The position numbers and the translations under genes were made by a program. A stretch of 64,000 bases of DNA from the NCBI RefSeq assembly GCF_004124325.1, contig NZ_QBDT01000001.1, forward strand, positions 868,001-932,000, given 5' to 3'. The DNA is from Streptomyces sp. L2 (GTDB lineage: Bacteria > Actinomycetota > Actinomycetes > Streptomycetales > Streptomycetaceae). The first letter of the stretch is position 1. The number at the start of each line of letters is the position of its first letter. Under the pieces are notes generated by a model, which saw only the letters and a list, made by a program, of their open reading frames with translations, did no database searches and was not told the DNA's origin. Shown one piece after another: positions 43,212 to 50,871 of the stretch.

Positions 43212-43849
43212 TGGCCTCCCTCCGCGACGTACGCCTCGCTGCTCGCAGCTCCCACGCGACGCAATTGACCGGCGAGGGCGAGCTTGCCCGTGGCTTCGTC
43301 CACATAGGCCGGCCGCAGAACTTCGAAGGCCTCGCCCTGCCCCTCGGTCACCACGAAAAGCTCCTGCGAGCCGGGGTCCGTGACCCTGCGGAGCTGAAGA
43401 TGGCCGAGGTGCTCGGTCATGGCGTCCAGCACGGCCTGGGAGACACCCTGCGCATGGAGGAGCGCGTCGATCTCACACAGCCTGCCGACGAACTGGGCGC
43501 GGGTGCGGAACTCCGCGATGACTGCGGTGCGGACCGCTTGGGGCAACGCTCTGCTCGTCTCGGCGGCGCGCTGCTCCTCGCTGAGTTCCGCGAGTGCGGC
43601 GGGTACGGCTGCCACGATGCCTTTGATCACTTGTGCGGCGTCGAGGGGTTCGCAGGTGGCCCACGCCGTCCGGGGCTGCTGCTCCGTCGCCTTCGCGCGC
43701 CGTATCGCCGTGGCGGTGGGTTTTGGGCGTTTCTGTGTCGCCGCGGGACGAACCTGCCCACAGTGCGGACACACCTTGTGCGACCTGAAACGCTTCTCGG
43801 GCTTGGTGGCACGCTTCTTGATCGCGATACGGCGGGGCGTGTTCGGCAT
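43208..43849 (-). CDS. Unknown protein with one CxxC knuckle, partner of the Hsp70-NYN gene
   Basis: 213 aa, no family recognised. The N-terminus is strongly basic (RRIAIKKRATKPEKRFRSHK) and followed by CPHCG, a single CxxC knuckle without a second pair, so metal binding would need a partner or dimer. The middle (about 70-150) is helical (AAQVIKGIVAAVPAALAEL, SQAVLDAMTEHLGHLQL) and the C-terminus is beta-rich (SQELFVVTEGQGEAFEVLRPAYVDEATGKL). The stop overlaps the Hsp70-NYN start (GTGA at 43208-43211), so the products probably act together, for example as a co-chaperone or RNA adaptor. There is no clear Shine-Dalgarno at ATG 43849. Confidence 0.65.
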   Translation of the reverse strand: MPNTPRRIAIKKRATKPEKRFRSHKVCPHCGQVRPAATQKRPKPTATAIRRAKATEQQPRTAWATCEPLDAAQVIKGIVAAVPAALAELSEEQRAAETSRALPQAVRTAVIAEFRTRAQFVGRLCEIDALLHAQGVSQAVLDAMTEHLGHLQLRRVTDPGSQELFVVTEGQGEAFEVLRPAYVDEATGKLALAGQLRRVGAASSEAYVAEGGQ

Positions 43850-43905
43850 GACTGAGTGGCCTGGCTTTTCCTGTTGAAGGGGATGTCTCGGACTGTGTGC
43901 GAGTA

Positions 43906-45591
43906 CTACGTGGAGCGGTGACGGTCAAGGCGCGGGGGCGCGGTACGGAAGTCCTGGAGAATCTCGACAGCGGCACGCGCGCGCACCGCCTCCATCTCCG
44001 CCCCGCTGGTGGCGGGGGTTCGCCGCGGCAACGGCTCCAGCGGCGGGACAAGGGACCGCGGTACGGCGTCGGGCGCTTCGTAGACCGTGTGGTTCAGAGG
44101 CAACCGGAAGAAGACCCCGTCTCCGGCTTCGTGTCGGCGCGCCTCGTCGAGTCGACTGCGGATCATGTTGAGCCGTGCGTACTTCACCGTGTCGAAGCGG
44201 GACTCGCGGACGAGCTCGCGGTACCGCGTCTCCCAGTCGGCGGAGCTGTGCGGCAGGCCGAGGTCCAAGTACGGATTGGTGAGAGGATCACGGGTGTTCT
44301 TAGGCGTCGCACGCCACACTCGTATGAGGGCGAGATTGTCCGACGCCTCGTCCGTAAGCGCCGCCGCGCGCTCCATCAGCCTTTCAGCGCCTTGTAGATC
44401 TTCGGCGGCGAGGGCTGCGTAAGCGGCGATGTTGAGGGCTTCGGGCAGCATGTTCGGCATGCTCAGCGGAAGTCTCTTCCCGGGTTTCGCCAGGCGGTCG
44501 AAGGCGGCAGCCTGCTGCCCCGCCTCCTCCACCCGGCCTTCGATCACTAGGTCGTAGGCCCTGCGAATGGCTGTCCACGCATGGAAGTCGCTGAGCCGCG
44601 GATCGACGGTGGAATCGGGGTCCCACAGCGTGGACATGAGTGCCCACAGGCCGCGGTCGACGAGAAAGTCTCTCGGCCAGTTCCCCTCGTAGGAACCGGC
44701 CTTCAGGTTGCGCAGCTGAATGCGCTGTTCCTCGGGAAGGGCGGCGTCCAGCTCCTGAAGGCGGGTAGCGTCACCCACCGACGCTTCGACCAGCAACTCG
44801 TAGACGTCCGGCCGACCATCGGCATCAGATCCATCGGCGTCCAGGTCCTGGCCGGACATGAAATCCGCGCGGCGCAGGAACGAGGTCCACTCCAGGGCGC
44901 GGGCCTCGTCCCGCGTCACCTTGCCCGGGACAAGCCGAGCACGCAGGTAGACCGCCTCACTGTCGGCCCGATACGCCCATGGACTGTCCTCCGGCAGGAT
45001 CCCGCCGTGCTCGATGAGGTCGTCGACGACCGGCAGCGGAGCCCAGCGGAGCACCTCGGGGAGCATCTTCCTGGGCACGGGCACGGCTCCGCCCATGGCG
45101 ACCGAGGTGAACAGCGAGTACGCCGGTCCTCCGGTCAGGCTCCGTGACGACCGTGCCAGCAGCAGACTAGGGGCAGTTGAACAGATGACTGCCTGACGTC
45201 CCGTACCCTCCGGCGTCAGCCACTCCACTCCCGCGGCGTGCAGTGTCCTGAGGTGCCTCAAGACGTCGGTGGGGGCGACCCGCTTCAGCAGTGTTCCGAC
45301 TGCGGGCAGCAGTGAGTCGGCCTCGGGGGAACCCGCGATGGCCTTACGCAGTTGCTCTTCGTGATGGCCGCCGTCGCCGCCCGGACCGGAGCTCGCGTCC
45401 CGCAGTTCCTCCAGGATTTCCAGCACAGCGTGCACGGCCTCCTCGCCGTTCACCCCGAGCCACCGCCACTTGCGCAGGAGGAACCCGCTCGTGCGGAGCG
45501 AGGGCGCGGCCTCACGTCGCTGCCGCTGCTCGGCCAGACGACGCTTTTCAGCCGCGATGGCAGCTTTTCGGGCCGCTACCGGGTCGGTCAT
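43906..45591 (-). CDS. Unknown helical protein of the Hsp70/GTPase island
   Basis: 561 aa, soluble, no family recognised. The N-terminus is a charged helix (ARKAAIAAEKRRLAEQRQRREAA). The middle includes an Ala-rich repeat-like region (about 370-450: LSMPNMLPEALNIAAYAALAAEDLQGAERLMERAAALTDEASDNLALI) that looks like one or two TPR-type helical hairpins. The C-terminal part is rich in Arg and Pro. An adaptor or scaffold is the most that can be said. ATG 45591 is used; a GTG three codons earlier is possible. It lies 95 bp after the CoiA-like gene stop and 56 bp before the CxxC protein, same strand. A TATAAG box on the minus strand at 45645-45650 could mark a promoter. Confidence 0.7.
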   Translation of the reverse strand: MTDPVAARKAAIAAEKRRLAEQRQRREAAPSLRTSGFLLRKWRWLGVNGEEAVHAVLEILEELRDASSGPGGDGGHHEEQLRKAIAGSPEADSLLPAVGTLLKRVAPTDVLRHLRTLHAAGVEWLTPEGTGRQAVICSTAPSLLLARSSRSLTGGPAYSLFTSVAMGGAVPVPRKMLPEVLRWAPLPVVDDLIEHGGILPEDSPWAYRADSEAVYLRARLVPGKVTRDEARALEWTSFLRRADFMSGQDLDADGSDADGRPDVYELLVEASVGDATRLQELDAALPEEQRIQLRNLKAGSYEGNWPRDFLVDRGLWALMSTLWDPDSTVDPRLSDFHAWTAIRRAYDLVIEGRVEEAGQQAAAFDRLAKPGKRLPLSMPNMLPEALNIAAYAALAAEDLQGAERLMERAAALTDEASDNLALIRVWRATPKNTRDPLTNPYLDLGLPHSSADWETRYRELVRESRFDTVKYARLNMIRSRLDEARRHEAGDGVFFRLPLNHTVYEAPDAVPRSLVPPLEPLPRRTPATSGAEMEAVRARAAVEILQDFRTAPPRLDRHRST

Positions 45592-45686
45592 GTCAAACAC
45601 ACAGGCAGGTTAACCGGCGCCACCGACATGCGTCACGAACTGCGCTTATATCGACGACCGTAGCGACTCGACCCTGCTGGCCTGGC

Positions 45687-47162
45687 TCACCCGTTCCGCT
45701 CCGCGGCCTGAGCTGACGTAGCGGAGTAGGTGTCGGGCTCGTCCAGCTTGAGGTTACGCCTTGCAGCCCGCAGCGCGAGTTCCAGCTGCCGGACATGCCT
45801 ACCGCCCTCGTTCGACGCATCACCCCGGGGGGTCGTCACGGCGGCCAGCCACAACTCGGCGCCGTTGATGGCCCGTGTGACCTGCTTGCGAACCGGCTCT
45901 CCCAATGCTCCCTCAAGGGGGCGGAGCTGACTGATCAGGTCCCTGGCCCGATGTCGGCGTTCCTTGTTCTCGGGTTGACGCTCCGCTGCGCCCGTCTGCT
46001 CTTCCGAGTCGGCCGCGGTACCGGCCTCCGCCGTCGAACCCGGCGAGCTGACAGCGCTCGCTCCGGTCGTCACGTCGACAAGGCCTGTCGGGCGGATGGA
46101 AGTCCGCCCGCATTCGGCGGTGGAGGCCGAAGAGGGAGACCAGAGCCCGGTGCGTTGGGCTTCGTTGGCGTTCAGCCGGATGTAGCGCTCAGCTGTCACG
46201 ACCCAGCCAGTGCCGCCGTCCGCCACGACAACGCGCGCTCCGTCAGACACTCGGTAGACGTGCCCTGCGTCTGGGGGGTCAGTGTCAGCGGGAAGGGAGA
46301 CGAGAGCGTGCACGACGGGACTGTCGACGGGCAACACGCAGGCGGCGATCAGGTGCCGGTCTCCGACGTCGAAAGGTGTCCGTTCCGGCACCCTGCTTCC
46401 AGGTACGGGGGCGAAGACCAGACCGCCCTGTACCGGGAAACTCGCGGTCCTGTGGCAGGCCTGGGACAGCCGAATGGTCTCCAGAGGTGGAGTGAGCAGA
46501 CCCGTCGGCGTGAGAGTGCACTCCTCCAAGGGCGTCCATTGGAGCGGATGTCCTTGCGCTGACACTCCGATGTGCACGCGACGCTCGCCACCATGAGTGC
46601 TGAGACGGACCCGCAGCGAGTATCCCTGACGGTAGTGCAGTTCGTGTGTCAGCGGTCCGTCCTGCGCGAAGACCCAGTCCGCGCCATCGGCGTCGTGGGC
46701 GAACCTCTCAGCGGCCTGGCGCCAGGCGAGGTGGTCGATGGCGGCGAGTTGGAACCGCACGCGTCGTCGTGTACCTGGAACGAACACGTCCACGGCGTCG
46801 CCGGGACCGGTGCCGAGATCGCGAGTGCTGACCTTGCCTCGTAGGCCCTGCCGTGCGAGGAGCCGCTCCATGCCGCGCTTGATGAAGAGATGGTCCGCGC
46901 TGGATTCGCCGTTGGCGGTGCGGCGGCACACGGCGTTGGGATGGTGGGCGAAGTGGCACACCTTGTCGGTGTAGCGCCGGTCGCTCAGCTCACCGCCGCA
47001 GCCGCCTAGCTGGATCCCGCACCAGTAGGTGTAATTGGGGTGCAGCTTTCGCCAGTGGTCCAGCTCGTGATGGTCCATCGGCAGGATCACAGGATCGCCG
47101 GAGTACTTGTCTCCGATCACCGCCGTCTGGACGCGTCGGTGATCCAGCGGGACGGACGTCAT
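45687..47162 (-). CDS. CoiA-like protein with zinc-type motif and PD-(D/E)xK-like fold
   Basis: 491 aa. The N-terminal region has paired cysteines (YWCGIQLGGCGG, then VCHFAHHPNAVCRR, about 48-81), typical of the CoiA-like zinc-binding start. Next comes ESSADHLFIKRGMERLLARQG and GDAVDVFVPGTRRRVRFQLAAIDHLAWRQAAERF, the arrangement of a CoiA-type PD-(D/E)xK nuclease core. The usual E-x-Q or E-x-K pair is replaced by FQL, so catalysis is doubtful. The C-terminal 150 residues are low-complexity, then helical and basic. CoiA-type proteins act in DNA uptake or processing and occur in defence islands. It is the first gene of the six-gene minus-strand array; ATG 47162 has no strong Shine-Dalgarno. Confidence 0.65.
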   Translation of the reverse strand: MTSVPLDHRRVQTAVIGDKYSGDPVILPMDHHELDHWRKLHPNYTYWCGIQLGGCGGELSDRRYTDKVCHFAHHPNAVCRRTANGESSADHLFIKRGMERLLARQGLRGKVSTRDLGTGPGDAVDVFVPGTRRRVRFQLAAIDHLAWRQAAERFAHDADGADWVFAQDGPLTHELHYRQGYSLRVRLSTHGGERRVHIGVSAQGHPLQWTPLEECTLTPTGLLTPPLETIRLSQACHRTASFPVQGGLVFAPVPGSRVPERTPFDVGDRHLIAACVLPVDSPVVHALVSLPADTDPPDAGHVYRVSDGARVVVADGGTGWVVTAERYIRLNANEAQRTGLWSPSSASTAECGRTSIRPTGLVDVTTGASAVSSPGSTAEAGTAADSEEQTGAAERQPENKERRHRARDLISQLRPLEGALGEPVRKQVTRAINGAELWLAAVTTPRGDASNEGGRHVRQLELALRAARRNLKLDEPDTYSATSAQAAERNG

Positions 47163-47374
47163 GAGTGGTGGCCCGGAGTTCCGAAGCTCTGACGGCCGGG
47201 CGACGGTGTCTGCCCGAGCCGCATCCAGAAACGGGTCATGGCTCCCCCTCTTGCCTCAGCCTCCGAGCCGGCCGAGGCGCATTCCACTGCGCACAGCATG
47301 GGCCGCGTCGGCGCGGTCTGCAATGCGTCGCCGTTCGAGTCCGGTCAGGCCAGCGTCGCTGTGCCGCATGGCGG

Positions 47375-47640
47375 AGTGAGCTCCACCCACACGGTCTGTC
47401 GGGCGCGGGTCGGTGCCCCAGCGGGTCGCCGGCCGGGCCACGAGCAGCAGCCCGCGGCCGGACTCCGCGTCGCCGGGCAATCATGGACGGACCGGGGCAG
47501 CACCCGCTCGGCGCGGGTGTCCGTCACCTCCGCGCGGACCGTGTCGGGGGTTGCCCTCAGCTGGAGGCGGAAGTCCCGGCCCGGTTACGCGGCCATGCCG
47601 CACGGCGTTAGCGGCGAGTTCGGCCGCGATCAGTGTCAGG
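47375..47640 (-). pseudogene. Wrecked HATPase (RsbW-like ATP-binding) gene
   Basis: On the minus strand, fragments of a streptomycete ATP-binding regulator appear in order but in different frames: IAAELAANAVRHGR (about 47591-47632), GRDFRLQLRATPDTVRAEVTDTRAER, DAESGRGLLLV, and QTVWVELTP (about 47375-47405). At least three frameshifts separate them, and no start or complete domain remains. Such proteins are normally anti-sigma-type kinases with the N-box in ELAANAV. The rest of the 720-bp gap (47163-47374, 47641-47817) shows nothing recognisable. Confidence 0.75.
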
Positions 47641-47817
47641 AGTTGACGGCGGAGTCGTACCCGTACCCTCCACGTGGGCGGCCTTCATCGGCTTCGCCGC
47701 ATACCGGGGCGGCAAGGGCTGTGGCTTTTCCGCCTGACGCGGCACAGATCTGCACCATTTGTTCCGTCGAAATGCGATTCCTCGCTGCCTGAATTCCGGT
47801 ATGGGCGGAAATGATAC

Positions 47818-47840
47818 AGCGCTGTTAGCGCTGTTAACGC
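47818..47840. promoter_or_regulatory. 9-bp direct repeat upstream of the DISARM-like operon
   Basis: GCGCTGTTA occurs twice in tandem (47819-47827, 47828-47836), followed by ACGC, within the last 65 bp before the HsdM-like start. It overlaps the palindromic AGCGCT and TTAA core. A GATACA box just upstream could be a -10 element. This is a candidate regulator site or promoter of the operon. Confidence 0.4.
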
Positions 47841-47882
47841 GGACACCTTGTCCATCTCCTCCAGGGTGTGTACGGTCTCGCC

Positions 47883-49625
47883 ATGGCCGCCGACGAATCC
47901 GCCCCCGCGGCGGTCGTCACGGCTGCCGAGATCGCCCGTCTCGCCGGGGTAACCCGCGCTGCCGTCTCGAACTGGCGTCGGCGCCACCCCGACTTCCCGC
48001 GCCCCGCCGCTGGCACGGCGACCAGCCCCCTCTTCGCGCTCGCGGAGGTCCAGCAGTGGCTGGACCGGCAGGGCAAGGTCCGCGAGACCTCCGGCGAGGT
48101 GGACCTGTGGCACGAGCTGCGGGCCCAGTACGGCGACGACCTGCTCACCGCACTCGGCGCGGTCGGCGCGCGGTTGGTCGGAACCGCCGTCGAGCAGCCG
48201 CTGGCCGAGCCCGCCGCGGCTGCCCTCACCGCCTTGTCCGCGGAGCGTGACGCACACGCCCTCTACGCCGACCTCATCGAGCGCTGTATCGCTTCCACCA
48301 CCCGCAGCGGCGGTGAGCCGATGACCACTCTCGCCCTGGAGCGGATCGTCGCGGCGTTCACCGGGCCGGCTGGCGAAGCAGCCGAAGCATCGGAGCGCAC
48401 AGTCCGCACCGTCTACGACCCGGCGTGCGGCATCGGGACACTGCTGCTCACCGCCGTCCCGGGTGCCCACCGGTACGGCCAGGAACTCAATCCGGCGACG
48501 GCCGCCATCGCCGAGTTCCGTGCCCGGCTCGACGGCAGGACCGCCACGCTGGCCTGTGGAGACTCGCTGCGCAAGGACGCCTTTCCCGACCTCCGCGCCG
48601 ATCTGGTCCTCTGCGATCCCCCGGTGGGCGTGGCCGACTGGGGGCGGGACGACCTGCTGCTCGATCCCCGCTGGGAGCTGGGCGTACCCCCGCGCTCGGA
48701 GAGCGAACTCGCGTGGGTCCAGCACTGCTACGCCCACACCGCCCCCGGCGGCCGGGCGCTGCTGGTGCTGCCCTCGTCCGTCGCCTACCGCAAGGCCGGT
48801 CGCCGGATCCGGGCCGAACTGGTGCGCCGAGGACTGCTGGCCTCCGTGGTGGCACTGCCGCCCGGTCTGATGTCCAGCCACTCGCAGCCCGTGCACCTGT
48901 GGATCCTGCGGCGACCTGCCCAGGGCGATCCCGCCCCGACACACATCCGCATGATCGACCTCAGCACCGCCGACCCGGACGGCATCGGCATCGGCATCGG
49001 CATCGGCATGAAGGACTGCGCACCGACGCCGGAGCAGATCGCGGACGTTCCGCCCGTCGACATCCTGGACGACGACGTCGACCTGAGCCCCGGCCGTTAC
49101 GTCACCCCCCATCACGGCGACTACCCCGTCGAGTACGCCGTCCTGCGCGACCGCGTCCAGAGCATCGCCCGGGACCTGCTCGACCTGCTCCCCGAGCTCC
49201 CGGCCGGCCCCGGCCACATCGAGGCCGCGCCGATGGGACTCGGCGACCTCGTCCGGGGCGGTCTGGTCGACCTGGACGGCACCGAGCCGACGTCCCGGAC
49301 CGACCAGCTCGACACCGACTACCTGCGCGGTTTCCTGCGCAGCGCCGCCAACGCCCGCCGCAGCACCACCGCCAGTGGCACCCTCCGCCTGAACGCATCG
49401 GGTGCGCAGCTTCCGCAGATGGACATCGGGCGCCAGCGTGAGTACGGCGAGGCCTTCCGGCGTCTGGCCGCCTTCGAGGAACTGCTGCGCGAGGCCGCCG
49501 CCATCGGCGACCGGGTCGGCGCGCTCGCGTACGACGGGCTGACCAAGGGTGCCCTGCTGCCGCCGTCGGCCGCCACCAGTGCCTCTTCGGGGGAGAGCGA
49601 GTCCCAGGAGGCGCAGGATCAGTGA
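47883..49625 (+). CDS. HsdM-like N6-adenine methyltransferase homologue with N-terminal helix-turn-helix
   Basis: 580 aa. N-terminal winged helix-turn-helix (about 15-70: VTAAEIARLAGVTRAAVSNWRRRHPDFP, then LFALAEVQQWLDRQGK). The N6_Mtase-like domain has the SAM-binding motif DPACGIGTLLL (about 179-189) and a catalytic region LVLCDPPVG (about 242-250), where active enzymes have [DN]-P-P-[FYW]: the aromatic residue is Val. Activity is therefore doubtful; a DNA- or SAM-sensing role is possible. Five GGCATC/G hexamers encode GIGIGIGIGM at 48981-49010. ATG 47883 gives a sensible start; GTG 47868 is an alternative. The stop overlaps the kinase start (GTGA). First gene of the five-gene operon. Confidence 0.8.
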   Translation: MAADESAPAAVVTAAEIARLAGVTRAAVSNWRRRHPDFPRPAAGTATSPLFALAEVQQWLDRQGKVRETSGEVDLWHELRAQYGDDLLTALGAVGARLVGTAVEQPLAEPAAAALTALSAERDAHALYADLIERCIASTTRSGGEPMTTLALERIVAAFTGPAGEAAEASERTVRTVYDPACGIGTLLLTAVPGAHRYGQELNPATAAIAEFRARLDGRTATLACGDSLRKDAFPDLRADLVLCDPPVGVADWGRDDLLLDPRWELGVPPRSESELAWVQHCYAHTAPGGRALLVLPSSVAYRKAGRRIRAELVRRGLLASVVALPPGLMSSHSQPVHLWILRRPAQGDPAPTHIRMIDLSTADPDGIGIGIGIGMKDCAPTPEQIADVPPVDILDDDVDLSPGRYVTPHHGDYPVEYAVLRDRVQSIARDLLDLLPELPAGPGHIEAAPMGLGDLVRGGLVDLDGTEPTSRTDQLDTDYLRGFLRSAANARRSTTASGTLRLNASGAQLPQMDIGRQREYGEAFRRLAAFEELLREAAAIGDRVGALAYDGLTKGALLPPSAATSASSGESESQEAQDQ

Positions 49626-50788
49626 ACCGACCCGCTGATAACCTCGCTCTCGTCCAGCCAGGTCAGGACAGTACGGGGGCAAAGGTGCTGCAGCCGCTCA
49701 GAGCGGGCGACCCGACGACGGTCGGGAACTTCCGACTGGTCGGCCGGCTGGGGCAGGGCGCGATGGGTGTCGTGTACCTGGGTTACCGTTCGACCCGCCC
49801 GGTCGCGGTGAAGGTCGTCAGACCGCAGCTCGCGGAGGACGAATACTTCCGCAAGCGCTTCGCACTGGAACTGGAGGCGATCCGCCGCGTCGGCGGCTTC
49901 CACACCGCCGCTCTGGTGGACGCCGACCCGCAAGCGGCGACGCCTTGGATCGCGACCCAGTACATCAACGCGCCCTCGCTGCTGGAGCTGGTGGAGCAGC
50001 ACGGCCCGGTCAGCGAGCTGGGTGCGTGGTGGCTGGCAGCGGGTCTCGCGGACGCCCTGATGCACATCCACTCGGTGCGTTTACTGCACCGCGACCTCAA
50101 GCCCGGCAACGTCCTGGTCGCTACGGACGGCGTCCGGGTCATAGATTTCGGAATCTCCCACGTCAGCGGCGGCACCGGCCTGACCACGGCGAGCGCGGCC
50201 CTCGGCACCCTCTCCTACATGGCACCGGAACAGGCGGCGGACTCCCGTAGGGCCGGCGAGGCGTCGGACGTCTACAGCCTCGGCGCGACGCTGGCGCACG
50301 CGGCGACCGGCCACGTCCCCTTCTACGCACAGATGCCGGCACAGCGGACGCTGGACATCCAGCCCGACCTGACCGGCCTCCCGCCCGCGCTGCTCGACCT
50401 AGTCACCCACACGCTGGCCTTCGACGCCGAGGACCGGCCGACGGCACAGAACGTGCTGGAGGAGGCGATGGGACGCCTGCTCGACTTCGGCGTGCCGACG
50501 GAGGCGCAGGCGTACCCGCCGCTGCCGGAGGCGTTCCTCGCGGCGGTGCTGGAGCGGCAGGCCACACCGGTCGAGGCACCGGATGCCGTACCGGATCCCA
50601 ATGCCGCGGTGGACGCCGAGCCGGGCGGCGTTCCGGACATCGCCCCCGAGCCGGTGCCCGGGGCCGCGCCGTTCCCCAGGCCCGCGGAGCCGCTCGATCC
50701 CGGGCCCCAGCCGGACGCCATGCCGGACCGCTGGGCCGCACGATGGCGCAGTCGTATCGAGGACCGCCGCGGCGACTACGGCGGCTGA
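49622..50788 (+). CDS. Cytoplasmic PknB-type Ser/Thr kinase with a TTA codon
   Basis: 388 aa. Complete kinase domain (about 36-290): GQGAMGVVYLG loop, VAVKVV lysine, HRDLKPGNVL catalytic loop, DFG, APEQA. There is no membrane helix; the tail (about 310-388) is Pro/Ala/Asp-rich, then basic (DRWAARWRSRIEDRRGD). It carries a TTA leucine codon at 50081-50083 (residue 154, just before HRD), which in streptomycetes makes translation depend on the bldA tRNA. GTG start in a GTGA overlap with the HsdM-like gene, 83 bp before the helicase. Kinases accompany other phage defences (PglW, Stk2), so control of the operon products by phosphorylation is inferred. Confidence 0.9.
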   Translation: MNRPADNLALVQPGQDSTGAKVLQPLRAGDPTTVGNFRLVGRLGQGAMGVVYLGYRSTRPVAVKVVRPQLAEDEYFRKRFALELEAIRRVGGFHTAALVDADPQAATPWIATQYINAPSLLELVEQHGPVSELGAWWLAAGLADALMHIHSVRLLHRDLKPGNVLVATDGVRVIDFGISHVSGGTGLTTASAALGTLSYMAPEQAADSRRAGEASDVYSLGATLAHAATGHVPFYAQMPAQRTLDIQPDLTGLPPALLDLVTHTLAFDAEDRPTAQNVLEEAMGRLLDFGVPTEAQAYPPLPEAFLAAVLERQATPVEAPDAVPDPNAAVDAEPGGVPDIAPEPVPGAAPFPRPAEPLDPGPQPDAMPDRWAARWRSRIEDRRGDYGG

Positions 50789-50871
50789 CCCTGTCAAACC
50801 CGTGCACAAACCACAAACGCCCAGTGCTTGAACAGCACAGCGGCAGAGCAGCAATCGAAGGAGACCCGCCG

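Noticed and set aside
47238..47792. Plus-strand ORF in the gap between the islands
   Set aside because: The only recognisable motifs in this DNA are on the minus strand (broken HATPase gene); the plus-strand product has no domain.
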